Shown here piece by piece: positions 39,141 through 48,847 of a stretch of DNA of 64,000 bases. The DNA lies in the NCBI GenBank assembly GCA_002104535.1, contig NBOG01000002.1, forward strand, positions 380,240-444,239, given 5' to 3'. Below the pieces are notes generated by a model. It made no database searches. It was not told where the DNA came from and saw nothing but the letters and a program-made list of their open reading frames with translations. A program made the position numbers and the translations under genes. The stretch is from Cognaticolwellia sediminilitoris. GTDB taxonomy: Bacteria; Pseudomonadota; Gammaproteobacteria; Enterobacterales; Alteromonadaceae. Position 1 is the first letter of the stretch. Every line of letters begins with the position of its first letter.

Positions 39141-40790
39141 ATGGAACGCGAATCAATGGAATTTGACGTTGTAATTGTTGGTGCCGGTCCTGCAGGCCTG
39201 TCAACTGCTTGTCAACTTATGAAGTTAGCACAAGAAAAAGAACAAGAATTGATGGTGTGTGTCGTCGAAAAGGGCTCTGAAGTTGGTGCTCATATTCTTT
39301 CCGGTGCGGTTTTTGAACCACGCGCCTTAAATGAACTATTTCCAGATTGGAAAGAAAAAGGTGCTCCGCTAAATACCGCCGTCACAGGCGATGATATTTA
39401 TTTATTTAATGGCGAAGAAAGCGCGGTTAAATTACCCGGTTTTAGTGTTCCTAAAACCATGCATAACGAAGGCAACTACATAGTAAGCATGGGTAATGTC
39501 TGTCGTTGGTTAGCTGAGCAAGCGGAACAATTAGGTGTGGAAATCTTTCCAGGCTTTCCAGCCCAAGACATCATTTACAACGAAGATGGTAGTGTCGGCG
39601 GTGTAATAACCGGTGACATGGGTTTAGACGCTGAAGGCAAACCAAAAGATTCATTTATGCCAGGTATGGAACTAAAAGCTAAATACACTGTGTTTGCTGA
39701 GGGTTGTCGCGGCCATTTAGGTAAAGAACTGATCGCTAAATTTGCCTTAGACGCAGATAAGTCTCCACAACACTATGGTTTAGGTTTCAAAGAAATTTGG
39801 GATATTGACCCAGCTAAGCATCAAGAAGGTTTAGTGGTGCATTCTGCTGGTTGGCCATTAGATAACGATACAAATGGTGGCGGATACTTATATCACGCAG
39901 AAAATAACCAAGTGTTTGTTGGTTTAATTGTTGATTTAAATTATAGCAATCCGCATTTAAGTCCATTTGATGAGTTTCAGCGCTATAAACATCATCCAAA
40001 AATTGCGCAATACCTTGAAGGCGGTAAGCGTGTTTCGTACGGTGCAAGAGCAATGGCAAAAGGTGGCTTTAATTCGTTACCTAAATTAAGCATGCCGGGT
40101 GCTGTGTTAGTTGGCTGTGAGGCAGGTACCATTAACTTTGCTAAAATTAAAGGTAATCATACTGCCATGAAGTCAGGCATGTTAGCCGCGGAGTCTATTT
40201 TTGAAGCCTTAGCTGCTGGCGATGAAGGTCGTAATGATCTGACAAGCTATACTGAGAAATACCAAAACTCTTGGTTATATGAAGAGCTATATAATACGCG
40301 TAATTTCGGTCCAGCTATGCATAAGTTTGGAACTTTCCTTGGCGGTGCTTATAACACTATTGATCAAAACTTCTTCGGTGGAAAATTACCGTTTAACTTT
40401 AAAGATGACAGCTTAGATCATGAGCAATTGAAATTGGCCGCAGATGCGCCAATGATCAATTACCCTAAGCCGGATAATAAGCTGAGTTTTGATAAATTAA
40501 CCTCGGTATTTTTGTCAAATACCAACCATGAAGAAGAGCAACCTTGCCACTTGAAATTAGCAGATAGTAGTATTCCTATTAATGTTAACTTAGCTAAATA
40601 TGCGGAGCCAGCACAACGTTATTGCCCTGCAGGCGTATATGAAGTGGAAAGTACACCTGAAGGCGATAAGTTTGTCATTAACTCGCAAAACTGTGTGCAC
40701 TGTAAAACTTGTGACATAAAAGACCCAAGCCAAAATATCACTTGGGTTACTCCAGAAGGTACTGGCGGTCCTAACTACCCTAATATGTAG
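39141..40790 (+). CDS. etfD: Electron transfer flavoprotein-ubiquinone oxidoreductase
   Basis: 549 residues from ATG 39141, preceded by GGGAG at 5 bases; ATGs at 39126 and 39129 are alternatives. FAD fold VVIVGAGPAGLSTACQL; ubiquinone-binding middle region; C-terminal 4Fe-4S motif CVHCKTCDIKDPSQNITWV with its first Cys at CPAGVYEVE. Passes electrons from ETF to quinone. Divergent from etfBA, with PsrA-like boxes upstream, consistent with beta-oxidation control. Confidence 0.97.
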   Translation: MERESMEFDVVIVGAGPAGLSTACQLMKLAQEKEQELMVCVVEKGSEVGAHILSGAVFEPRALNELFPDWKEKGAPLNTAVTGDDIYLFNGEESAVKLPGFSVPKTMHNEGNYIVSMGNVCRWLAEQAEQLGVEIFPGFPAQDIIYNEDGSVGGVITGDMGLDAEGKPKDSFMPGMELKAKYTVFAEGCRGHLGKELIAKFALDADKSPQHYGLGFKEIWDIDPAKHQEGLVVHSAGWPLDNDTNGGGYLYHAENNQVFVGLIVDLNYSNPHLSPFDEFQRYKHHPKIAQYLEGGKRVSYGARAMAKGGFNSLPKLSMPGAVLVGCEAGTINFAKIKGNHTAMKSGMLAAESIFEALAAGDEGRNDLTSYTEKYQNSWLYEELYNTRNFGPAMHKFGTFLGGAYNTIDQNFFGGKLPFNFKDDSLDHEQLKLAADAPMINYPKPDNKLSFDKLTSVFLSNTNHEEEQPCHLKLADSSIPINVNLAKYAEPAQRYCPAGVYEVESTPEGDKFVINSQNCVHCKTCDIKDPSQNITWVTPEGTGGPNYPNM

Positions 40791-40820
40791 TTGCTAGATT
40801 TTAGCTCAGTGATATATAAG

Positions 40821-40846
40821 AAAACCTGCAAATGCAGGTTTTTTTT
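40821..40846 (+). terminator. Intrinsic terminator after etfD
   Basis: Stem AAAACCTGCA / TGCAGGTTTT and an eight- to nine-T run, 30 bases past the stop. Confidence 0.93.
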
Positions 40847-40911
40847 ATGGACTTACTTGTAGGTATATTTATAGGCATATTAATCGGATTATTAGAAAGA
40901 GTGATTCACTG

Positions 40912-41364
40912 TTACTTTTCTCGAATGGGTAATTCTGATGTCAATACCCAGTAGTAATTTAGCTCTTTCATTTTTTGAGAAAAGTCTTCAAAATTTAATG
41001 GTTTTGAAACGTAACCGCTGGCACCATTTTTATAACATTCATCAATTTCTCCGGACGTTGACGATGTACTGATCATGACGACTGGGATATTACACAACTC
41101 TTCATCTGCTTTAATCATTCGCAATGTTTCAATACCGCCTTGTCTTGGCATACGAATATCTAAAAAAACAATATCTGGCCTTGTGTATTTAAGCTTATCT
41201 TCAAAAGGCGATTGGTTTTTTAAAAAGGCAATCGCTTGCTCGCCGTCAAGTACATGATCAATCTGATTTTTGAGATGAAACTCATGAAAGGCATCCATCA
41301 TTAACTCAGCATGATCAACATTGTCTTCAACCATTAAAGCAGAAATAGGTTTATATCGATCCAT
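40912..41364 (-). CDS. Single-domain response regulator (Rcp1-like)
   Basis: 150 residues, one REC domain only: acidic pair E13-D14, phospho-acceptor D69 in IVFLDIRMP, conserved Lys in VSKPLNF. The long loop (NQSPFEDKLKYTRPD) is typical of Rcp1-type regulators that pair with phytochrome-like kinases. About 100 bases downstream of the REC-kinase gene on the same strand. Confidence 0.92.
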   Translation of the reverse strand: MDRYKPISALMVEDNVDHAELMMDAFHEFHLKNQIDHVLDGEQAIAFLKNQSPFEDKLKYTRPDIVFLDIRMPRQGGIETLRMIKADEELCNIPVVMISTSSTSGEIDECYKNGASGYVSKPLNFEDFSQKMKELNYYWVLTSELPIREK

Positions 41365-41467
41365 GCGTATTCCTTTAAATTATTTACATGATTTAATTAA
41401 TAATTTTATATAATAGCCAATAAGTATTAGGGTTAAATGTGTAATTGGTAACAAAATATTTACTTAA

Positions 41468-42541
41468 TTATGGCGATTTTTTAAAGATGACCGTGAAGCA
41501 GCTACCTTTAGCTAATTCTGACTCTACTTTTATACACCCCTCATGATGCTCAACGATACGTTTGACGATACTTAATCCTAAGCCAGAACCGGTGTAATTC
41601 TTGTTGTTTTCTAGACGCTGAAACGGTGAGAATATTGTATCCTTATCCTCTAAAGCGAAGCCAATTCCATTATCTTTTACTGAAATCTCAATATAATCAC
41701 CTTTATCAAGGGATGAAAAGGTGATCTCAGGAGGATTTTCGTTAAACTTAATCGCATTACTGAGTAAATTGTGAAAAAGTAAATGCAAAAGTGCAGAGCT
41801 TGCATGTAAATTGGGCATTGTGCCGATAATTTCAGCATTAAAGTCTTGTTCACTGGCAGACTTAATAGAATCTATAACACTGTTAAGCACTTTATTTAAA
41901 TCAACGGTGAAAAATTCTTTATCGCCGTGACTAACCGATAAGTAATGCTGTAAGTCTTTTACTAAGCTATGAATGTTATGAGTACTGGTTTCCAGATATG
42001 TAAACCACTTAGATTCTTCAGGGCTTAAATCTACTCGTTTAATGAGTTCATTTTTAAGTAAATTAGACACGCCTTTAATTCGAACGATATGACCACTAAA
42101 GTCGTGAGAAAGACTAGAGCAAAATGCTTGCATATCTTGATTAAAAGCTTCAATCGTTTGCTGATGTTGCCAGCGTTCTATCGCATATCGGCAAGTTCGG
42201 TATAGCAAAGGCGGGGTTATTTCATCTTTAGGTAGATAATCCTGTACGCCTTGGTTCAGTAGGTCTTTTGCAATGTCGATACTGTTTAGCGATGATAAAA
42301 TTACAATGGGTAAGCCAAAAGTATCGGTGCTTAATAATTCTACTGTTTGCTCAATGGTAGAGTCAGGTAATTGTAAATCAAAAAAACAAATATCAAACTG
42401 CTGTTCTCGTAACCTTTTTAGGCCAGTTAGCAAGGTCGCTTCTGAACAAACCTCTACCTGTTTATCAGACATAGATTTTAACGAATCTTCGATTAATTCG
42501 ACATGATCGGGATTATCTTCAATAAGTAAAATTTTCAACAC
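41468..42541 (-). CDS. Soluble REC-histidine kinase
   Basis: 357 residues with inverted hybrid order. N-terminal REC: E8-D9, phospho-acceptor D55 in CFFDLQLPD, LPKDE Lys. Then a kinase: H146 in SLSHDFSGHIVRI, N-box LLSNAIKFNENP, G-box DNGIGFALEDKDTIFSPF and GSGLGLSIVKRI. No membrane segment. The H-box has SHDF instead of the usual SHDLK. Divergent from the GAF-kinase gene with about 400 bases between. Confidence 0.92.
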   Translation of the reverse strand: MLKILLIEDNPDHVELIEDSLKSMSDKQVEVCSEATLLTGLKRLREQQFDICFFDLQLPDSTIEQTVELLSTDTFGLPIVILSSLNSIDIAKDLLNQGVQDYLPKDEITPPLLYRTCRYAIERWQHQQTIEAFNQDMQAFCSSLSHDFSGHIVRIKGVSNLLKNELIKRVDLSPEESKWFTYLETSTHNIHSLVKDLQHYLSVSHGDKEFFTVDLNKVLNSVIDSIKSASEQDFNAEIIGTMPNLHASSALLHLLFHNLLSNAIKFNENPPEITFSSLDKGDYIEISVKDNGIGFALEDKDTIFSPFQRLENNKNYTGSGLGLSIVKRIVEHHEGCIKVESELAKGSCFTVIFKKSP

Positions 42542-42947
42542 TACATCATCCTATTTTAGCGGTCATAGTGATTTGAGCGGCTTGTTGTCAGCCATTTTAA
42601 TATCAGCTTTAGTGTTTATGATAGATTTCAATGTTATTGGAAAACTAATGATTGATGTTTGTTTTACGCTAACAATTTGTAAATAAGTGATTTACTAGCA
42701 TTTATAAAGTCGTGGTCTACTATATATTACATAGTAGATTGATAATCTGTAGTGTCAAACTTAAAACCATACTTATTACGTCAGGTTAACTATATTACAG
42801 CACAAGCAAGCTGTATTAGGCTCACTTTCAGTGCAGAGTCGATGGCAGTTTAAATAATTAAAAATAGTATTTAAACAAGTAGCTCCAAAGTGTCAGAGGA
42901 ATAGACATTACAAATCTTCTCCTAACAGTGATGAGTTTAAAAGTATC
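42542..42947. other. Divergent intergenic region of the signalling cluster
   Basis: 405 AT-rich bases with no credible ORF. It contains an inverted repeat at 42716-42738 (arms TCTACTAT / ATAGTAGA, 7-base spacer) that could be an operator for both directions. No strong promoter stands out. Confidence 0.5.
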
Positions 42948-44180
42948 ATGAAAATTGCCCCAGTTTCAGAAAACGAAGATGCTCGCCTCAGAGCATTATA
43001 TGACTATAAAATTCTAGATACTGTCAGTGAATTAGCTTACGACCAACTGACAGCATTAGCCTCTAGCATTTGTGGCACGCCAGTGGCACTTGTATCTTTA
43101 GTTGATAAAGAACGACAGTGGTTTAAATCTCACCATGGCATTGATGCCATAGAAACCCCAAGGGAGTGGGCATTTTGCGATCATGCCATTGGTCAAGAAC
43201 AAGTGTTTGAAGTAAGTGATAGCCGATTAGACGAGCGGTTTCATGATAACCCTTTAGTAACTGGAGCAACACAAGTAATTTTCTATGCTGGAGCACCATT
43301 AGTGACTCCAGAAGGGCTACGTATTGGTACGCTTTGTGTTATTGATAATAAACCTGCTCAGTTGAGTGAACAGCAAAAGAGTCAATTAACTATTCTCGCT
43401 AAACAAGTGGTTAATTTATTAGAGTTGTCAAAGGCAAACCGCTCGCGAGAAGGGGTATTGGAAAATTTATTGTCTGTGACTAAATCATTAGAGCAAAAAA
43501 ACAAAGAGCTAGAGCAATTTGTTTATGCGGTTTCTCATGACTTAAAATCACCTTTAGTGACAATCTCAGGATTTGTAACAATTTTAGAAAAGGAACTGGC
43601 CGAATATACATCCGATAAGCAAAAACATCGATTCGAGCGCATTAATCTCAATGTTGAACATATGGCTGAGCTACTGTCAGACTTACTTAATTTATCGCGT
43701 GTACTGAACAAAGATATAGATAAACAAAAACTAGATACCCAGGCTTTAATACTTGATCAATGGCAAGGGTTGTCTTATATGGCTAATAATCTTGATGTTA
43801 ACTTTATCGTGGCAACAGACTTACATGAAATAAATGCGAACGAGACCTTATTCTCACAATGTATCAGCAATATTTTAAGTAACGCAATTCGTTATCGTAA
43901 TCCTGAGATACCACTGAGAATTGAAATACGCTCGTACACTTATGATGGAAATATTTGTATTTCAATTAGTGATAATGGCATTGGCATTAAATCTAGCGAA
44001 CATGACCGAATTTTTAAAGTATTTGAACAGCTTAATAAAGGTGAAGGGAGCGGTATCGGCTTGTGCATTGTAAAAGCGGCGATGGAAAAACACGATGGTC
44101 AAATCAAGTTGGTGTCAACAGAGGGGCAAGGTTCTCGTTTTGAATTGCATTTTCCTTGCGATATTAAGAAAATAAAATAA
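42948..44180 (+). CDS. GAF-domain histidine kinase
   Basis: 410 residues, soluble. N-terminal GAF (about 20-160: ALVSLVDKERQWFKSHHGID, IGTLCVIDN) of the type seen before kinases and cyclases; coiled linker; H-box FVYAVSHDLKSPLVTI with H197; N-box ILSNAIRYRNPE; DNGIGI; GSGIGLCIVKAA. No receiver domain. The catalytic part is closely similar to the kinase at 44814-46223 (for example QKHRFERINLNVEHM and QQHRFNRIISNVENM), so the two are paralogues. 24 bases before the ethylene-receptor-like gene. Confidence 0.93.
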   Translation: MKIAPVSENEDARLRALYDYKILDTVSELAYDQLTALASSICGTPVALVSLVDKERQWFKSHHGIDAIETPREWAFCDHAIGQEQVFEVSDSRLDERFHDNPLVTGATQVIFYAGAPLVTPEGLRIGTLCVIDNKPAQLSEQQKSQLTILAKQVVNLLELSKANRSREGVLENLLSVTKSLEQKNKELEQFVYAVSHDLKSPLVTISGFVTILEKELAEYTSDKQKHRFERINLNVEHMAELLSDLLNLSRVLNKDIDKQKLDTQALILDQWQGLSYMANNLDVNFIVATDLHEINANETLFSQCISNILSNAIRYRNPEIPLRIEIRSYTYDGNICISISDNGIGIKSSEHDRIFKVFEQLNKGEGSGIGLCIVKAAMEKHDGQIKLVSTEGQGSRFELHFPCDIKKIK

Positions 44181-44204
44181 CAACAATATAATTAAGGAGT
44201 CGCT

Positions 44205-44753
44205 ATGCAAGACTGGCTGCAACAATTCATTAACCCATCTTTTATGCCTCATGGACATTGCTACTTATGGCGGTCTGATATTCTATGGACGCACGTCATT
44301 TCAGATGCCGCAATCGGTATCGCTTATTTCCTAATACCTCTTGTATTAGGAGTAATAATTTATAAACGACAAGACGCTTTACCCCATAAAGATATTTTTG
44401 CTTTATTTATCGCTTTTATATTCTTCTGTGGCACCACTCATTTTGTTCAAATTTACGTTACTTGGTATCCACTTTACGAATATCAAGGCTGGATTAAAGC
44501 GCTAACGGCGTTTACCTCAGTGCTGACCGTTATTGTGCTAGCGCCAAAATTACCGCAGTTGATCCGCTTATCAGGTGTTGAAGAAGAGAATAATCGTAAC
44601 CTGGCAGAACTAGCCTTGTTAAAGTCGCAAAATGAACAAATGAATTCAGTATATTCCGCTACGCTCGACCGGGAAGAAAAAATAATGACGATGAAAAAAG
44701 AGGTAAATGAATTATTAGCTGAGTTAGGTAAAGAGCAACGATATGAGCTGTAA
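44205..44753 (+). CDS. Stand-alone ethylene-receptor-type (ETR1-like) membrane sensor domain
   Basis: 182 residues: three membrane helices (about 27-53, 63-87, 96-115) and a C-terminal coiled coil (125-180). Motifs align in register with plant ETR1: ISD with D34 (ETR1 D25), Y41 (Y32), I44-P45 (I35-P36), F71 (F61), C75 and H79 in FCGTTHF (copper ligands C65/H69). In bacteria this domain is normally fused to GAF/kinase modules; here it is a separate gene between two kinases, with AAGGAG upstream. It probably binds Cu(I) and perhaps ethylene or another small alkene, and signals through a partner kinase via the coiled coil. Ligand is inference. Confidence 0.88.
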   Translation: MQDWLQQFINPSFMPHGHCYLWRSDILWTHVISDAAIGIAYFLIPLVLGVIIYKRQDALPHKDIFALFIAFIFFCGTTHFVQIYVTWYPLYEYQGWIKALTAFTSVLTVIVLAPKLPQLIRLSGVEEENNRNLAELALLKSQNEQMNSVYSATLDREEKIMTMKKEVNELLAELGKEQRYEL

Positions 44754-44813
44754 TTCCTTGCCCTTGCCTAGGTGGTTTTATAATGATTTTACTGCTGATG
44801 TAGTGAGACGATA

Positions 44814-46223
44814 ATGAATAGTAAAAACCTGACATTAACGGCGCTAATACTATTTTTCATTACCCTTGAAGTATTAATTTCCTTGGACTTTGTTCGTCAG
44901 GAAGAAGGTATTAGACAGAAGCAAGTAGCTGCTTTTCAAGCAATAATTGAATTACAAAATCAAATTGGCTATGTCGGGCTGATCCATAATTTTAAAAACT
45001 ATATACTCAGACCGGAAGAAGTTTCTTATCGTGAAAATGGCTTGAAAAACGTGCAAGCGGCATTAAAACAAGTTGAAGTTTTAGAGTTTTTAAGTGCTGA
45101 TTTATTAGATGAGCTAATCATGCCAGCAACAAGAAATATGCTTGAAGCTTATCAACAAAGGTTAGAAGCACTACCTACAATGCTTGAAAAAAACATGAGT
45201 AGACGTGAGATAGATGAAGTAGTGCGCTTTAATGATGCGCCGTCTCGACATGAAATTGTAACCACGGCTGAAAAAATAGCTAAAGAAATAGAAGTAAATA
45301 TATCTGAAATAACTTATAGCAGTTTACGAGCCAGCTTAGTGACCTTATTTGCACTGTTTGTGACTTTATTTATTATGATGCGATATTATTTTCGTGATCA
45401 GCAAAAAGCATTATCAGCCAGTAAAAATTTAAATTTAAATCTTCAAGAAAACAAAAAGAACTTCCAACGATCTCAACGCATTTTAATTAGTGTTATGAAG
45501 GATGTAGAAAAGGAAAAACATGAAGCATCACGATTGAATGAACAGTTAAGTACTAAAAATAAGGAAATGGAGCAGTTTATCTATACCGTTTCACATGATT
45601 TGAAATCACCGTTAGTCACTATAGGCAGCTTTGCAAAAAATTTGATGACTGAGCTATCAGAGGTGATAAATGAAAAACAGCAACATAGATTTAATCGAAT
45701 TATTTCAAACGTAGAGAATATGGAAGCTCTTTTAACGGATTTATTGGATTTGTCTAAAATTGTTCAACAGGAAATCACCATCTCCGAAGTTAACGTAAAA
45801 CAGGTTGTTGATGCGCAGTGCCTGGTACTTGAAAATGATTTAGAAGAAAGTAATGCCATCATAAATGTTGCTGATAATATTGTCGATATTAACGCCAATG
45901 AACGGCTACTATCTGAAGCGATCTTAAATCTACTGAGTAATGCTATTAGATATAGAGATCCTGATCGGCAACTTGTTGTCGATATATATAGTTCAGAATC
46001 TGAATCATGTACCACTTTGCACGTAAAGGATAATGGAGTTGGCATTGATGCAAAGTATCATGAACTTATTTTTAGGATATTCGAGCGACTATCAACACAT
46101 GAAGGGACTGGTGTTGGCCTTACTATAGTTCGAACAATAATGGATAAACATCACGGTAAAATATTACTTGAATCATCCTTAGGGCAGGGCGCTTGTTTTT
46201 CGTTAACCTTTCCAAATAAATAA
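44814..46223 (+). CDS. Membrane sensor histidine kinase
   Basis: 469 residues: TM1 (7-26), a helical periplasmic sensor of about 140 residues (27-170), TM2 (171-190), coiled linker, H-box IYTVSHDLKSPLVTI with H261, N-box NLLSNAIRYRDPD, DNGVGI and GTGVGLTIVRTI. No receiver domain. Kinase core is paralogous to the GAF-kinase upstream. Follows the ethylene-receptor-like gene by 60 bases, probably same operon. Confidence 0.92.
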   Translation: MNSKNLTLTALILFFITLEVLISLDFVRQEEGIRQKQVAAFQAIIELQNQIGYVGLIHNFKNYILRPEEVSYRENGLKNVQAALKQVEVLEFLSADLLDELIMPATRNMLEAYQQRLEALPTMLEKNMSRREIDEVVRFNDAPSRHEIVTTAEKIAKEIEVNISEITYSSLRASLVTLFALFVTLFIMMRYYFRDQQKALSASKNLNLNLQENKKNFQRSQRILISVMKDVEKEKHEASRLNEQLSTKNKEMEQFIYTVSHDLKSPLVTIGSFAKNLMTELSEVINEKQQHRFNRIISNVENMEALLTDLLDLSKIVQQEITISEVNVKQVVDAQCLVLENDLEESNAIINVADNIVDINANERLLSEAILNLLSNAIRYRDPDRQLVVDIYSSESESCTTLHVKDNGVGIDAKYHELIFRIFERLSTHEGTGVGLTIVRTIMDKHHGKILLESSLGQGACFSLTFPNK

Positions 46224-46383
46224 ATATACCTATGTAGTTAAACTGAATATTTGTTTTATGTCATTCAAAAAAAGAACTGACCAAAAATATATTACCCCAT
46301 AGAGCGGTCATAACTCTTGGCTTCAATGAATGTTAAGTTTTCAGAGTTAATGGCATTTATTTATTCTGGAAACAGACTAGACT
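46116..46383 (+). repeat. (TTTTTTA)n heptanucleotide repeat
   Basis: The A residues stand at 46388, 46395, 46402, 46409 and 46416, an exact 7-base period (one short unit then four full TTTTTTA units; feature extends to about 46417). Prone to slippage; a 7-base unit would change frame if the surrounding ORF were real. Confidence 0.8.
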
Positions 46384-46750
46384 TTTTATTTTTTATTTTT
46401 TATTTTTTATTTTTTATCTTTTTAGCGATTGCTATGTCTTGGGGGGAATTGGAAATAACTTCATTCAAGGCATATTGTCCCAGATTAGCAGAAGCAGTTC
46501 AAAATAGTACCCAACATTCTTTTGATTGATTTTGATTTGATGGAAGTGTTGAATCCATTTGTGTCTGTATCATTTACCTCACTTAGAAGCTCAAATTAAA
46601 ACCTAGAATTCGATGTCAGCTGAAAATAAACATTTAAATATGTGTGTTTAATAGTTTTTGTGTCTACTCTGAGTAGGTATAAATTATATAGATAGATATC
46701 ATTTTGTTTAAATTAAAACAACTTATTCATTTTTTAAAGGATTACTAAAC
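46224..46750. other. Intergenic region with T-rich heptamer repeat
   Basis: 527 bases. A 70-codon frame (46317-46529) is mostly encoded by a T-rich repeat and is not convincing. A hairpin CTACTCTGAGTAG (46664-46676) and TATAAATTATA just after may belong to the promoter of the secreted coiled-coil gene, whose ribosome site AAAGGA is at 46736. Confidence 0.5.
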
Positions 46751-47851
46751 ATGAATTCAAAAATAGTAAATATTGGGCTCGCTATTGCCCTAAGTGCATT
46801 ATGCTTAACAGCCGTTGCGGGTAAAGATGATGTGCCAAACGGCAAACCATTCCAGAATATTCAAGAACAAGTAGATGCCACTAAATCGGCCCTAGATGCT
46901 GCAAATGAAGCTCGAACAGCAGCAATAATAGCACTTGAAGCTGCTGACAGTGCACTACGTGCTAAGGACGAAGTTTTACAAGGTCAAATTAATGAAATCA
47001 AACTCACTATTGCCGAGGAAGTCGCACGTATAAATAGTGAAATCAATGGCTTAGAGCAAAAGATTAGCGAAGTGGAAGCCGGAAGTGATGAAGCTGATGC
47101 TTTACAGGATATAATCATTGATCGCCTTAGTGATGCAATAAACTTACTTCGAAATCGTGCAGGAGCAGCCGAAGAAGCATCAAAATTACAAAATGCACAA
47201 ATTGACTTGCTTTGGGCACGAGCTCAAGCAATTGAGATGAAGTCAGATGCTCAATACGTGGAAGCTAGGGCAAAATTTATCAATGTAGAGCAAAGTATAA
47301 TAAACGCACTCGCGGCAGCAGATTTAGCCTATAGCCTAGGTGGACAGGCTATGGCAAGAGCAAATCAAGCTTATGCTTTAGCTGTCAGTGACGTGGACTA
47401 CAACGCATTACTATCTCAATTAAATACAGTTAAGGCTATTGTAAATAAACTTGATAACCACCTTAGTGCGGTTTGTCCCATTGGCTTTTATGTGATTGGA
47501 GTCAATAGTGACGGGGCTTTAAAATGTCGGACTATAACCGATACGGTTTCTATTACTCAGGCCTTAACTGCAAAAAGTTATTGTACTGAAGACACTTTCT
47601 TTGGCTGCCTTGATTATGCTTATTACCAGATTGGTACGGCTTTTTGCCCTATTGGATATTTACGTACAGCCACAAATAGATTCATGCCTAATGGTGTAGA
47701 CCACATCAGTTATACCGAATATCTAGAAGAAGGTGCAGGACATGCTACTTATCAAACCAACACATTTGATAGTCCATTTACTAATACGGGCTCTGTGACT
47801 GTGAGTTGTGCCAGAAGATATTTCGACAGAACAGTCTACGGTAACAATTAA
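46751..47851 (+). CDS. Secreted coiled-coil protein with Cys-rich C-terminal domain
   Basis: 366 residues. Signal peptide 1-23 (IGLAIALSALCLTAVA), then an Ala/Glu/Gln-rich, almost continuous helical coiled coil (about 35-235) and a C-terminal globular domain with six Cys: AVCPIGFYVIGVNSDG, LKC, YCTEDTFFGC, FCPIGYL, SCARR. The CPIGFY...CPIGYL repeat suggests an internal duplication, and an even Cys count fits disulfides in the periplasm or outside. Architecture is that of a stalk with a terminal binding head. I do not recognise a named family. Confidence 0.78.
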   Translation: MNSKIVNIGLAIALSALCLTAVAGKDDVPNGKPFQNIQEQVDATKSALDAANEARTAAIIALEAADSALRAKDEVLQGQINEIKLTIAEEVARINSEINGLEQKISEVEAGSDEADALQDIIIDRLSDAINLLRNRAGAAEEASKLQNAQIDLLWARAQAIEMKSDAQYVEARAKFINVEQSIINALAAADLAYSLGGQAMARANQAYALAVSDVDYNALLSQLNTVKAIVNKLDNHLSAVCPIGFYVIGVNSDGALKCRTITDTVSITQALTAKSYCTEDTFFGCLDYAYYQIGTAFCPIGYLRTATNRFMPNGVDHISYTEYLEEGAGHATYQTNTFDSPFTNTGSVTVSCARRYFDRTVYGNN

Positions 47852-48035
47852 AGCTAAAAAGTGTCAATTAAGTTAGAGCTACTAGAAATAATGATTTTAA
47901 CCTCAATCGCTTACAGCTTTTATGCTTAGTTTTGTGTTCGAGAGGGGAGTAGCTGTTTTCTATAATCAAAGCATAGACAGGTTAGGCGTTGGTGCTTAGA
48001 TTTTGTCTGGAACTGTAAGCCAGCACTGTTAAGCC

Positions 48036-48809
48036 TTATTTAGTTTCTATTAAATTAAACTCAGCCAAAGCAGGGATTTCAAGTTGTAACTTGTTTTCAA
48101 TTTCATAAAGCTTGACTAAGCTGGCACAAATTTGCGCTGCTTTTAATTCTAAAGCATTTGCTTGGGTACTAATATCGAGTTTAATATCATTACCCATGGT
48201 TTCGATACGTTGATCAAATGTCTCAACACGTTGCTCTGTACTTTGCTCTTCTTTATGAGTCATTGCTTCACCTACAGCCACTAGAATGGTGCCGACAGAG
48301 TCAGTAACGATAGACTCGATTTCACTTTCAAATTCACCAGCAAATATTTCATCAAAATCATCAAAATCTTGCGGGGCAATATAGTAGCTCTCGTCACTGT
48401 GGTTGAATCGTGTACGAAGTCGCCATTTCATTTCATCAAATTTTTCTTGAAATTGCTGATGGGACGCACTGTTTTCACCGGTTAAGCTGCTAATTACTTT
48501 ATTAACCGCTTTTAAACCAAGTTCAACTCCTTCGATGGCAATGGAAACAATTGCGGGTACTTGTGCTCTAATGCCGCTAGCATATTCACTTAATTGTTCT
48601 TGTTGCTCTTTATTAAGCTCGATTTCACGGCCTTTGACAAAGAGTTGATGTGCACCATTTATTTGTACATAGGTTTGGCCTTGATGAACAATACGCAGGT
48701 GAGCAGGATCGATAATTACGCCATAATTAAAATTAATATCACATTGTTGGGCGTTGGCAGAACAGATGAAAAATAAAAGTACTAGTAAGCTGCGGACAAT
48801 AAGTGCCAT
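48036..48809 (-). CDS. YggN-family (DUF2884) periplasmic protein
   Basis: 257 residues with a signal peptide (LLVLLFFICSANAQQ). CDINFNYGVIIDPAHLRIV and the GREIELNKEQQEQLSEYASGIR segment match the YggN/DUF2884 family of E. coli and marine gammaproteobacteria, of unknown function. Follows the FapA-family gene by 38 bases. Confidence 0.85.
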   Translation of the reverse strand: MALIVRSLLVLLFFICSANAQQCDINFNYGVIIDPAHLRIVHQGQTYVQINGAHQLFVKGREIELNKEQQEQLSEYASGIRAQVPAIVSIAIEGVELGLKAVNKVISSLTGENSASHQQFQEKFDEMKWRLRTRFNHSDESYYIAPQDFDDFDEIFAGEFESEIESIVTDSVGTILVAVGEAMTHKEEQSTEQRVETFDQRIETMGNDIKLDISTQANALELKAAQICASLVKLYEIENKLQLEIPALAEFNLIETK

Positions 48810-48847
48810 AGCAAAACTCCATATTCAATTAAGGCTTTAGGGTAGTT

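Noticed and set aside
46317-46529. 70-codon frame with a hydrophobic stretch
   Set aside because: The hydrophobic part is made by the (TTTTTTA)n repeat and no ribosome site or family is visible.
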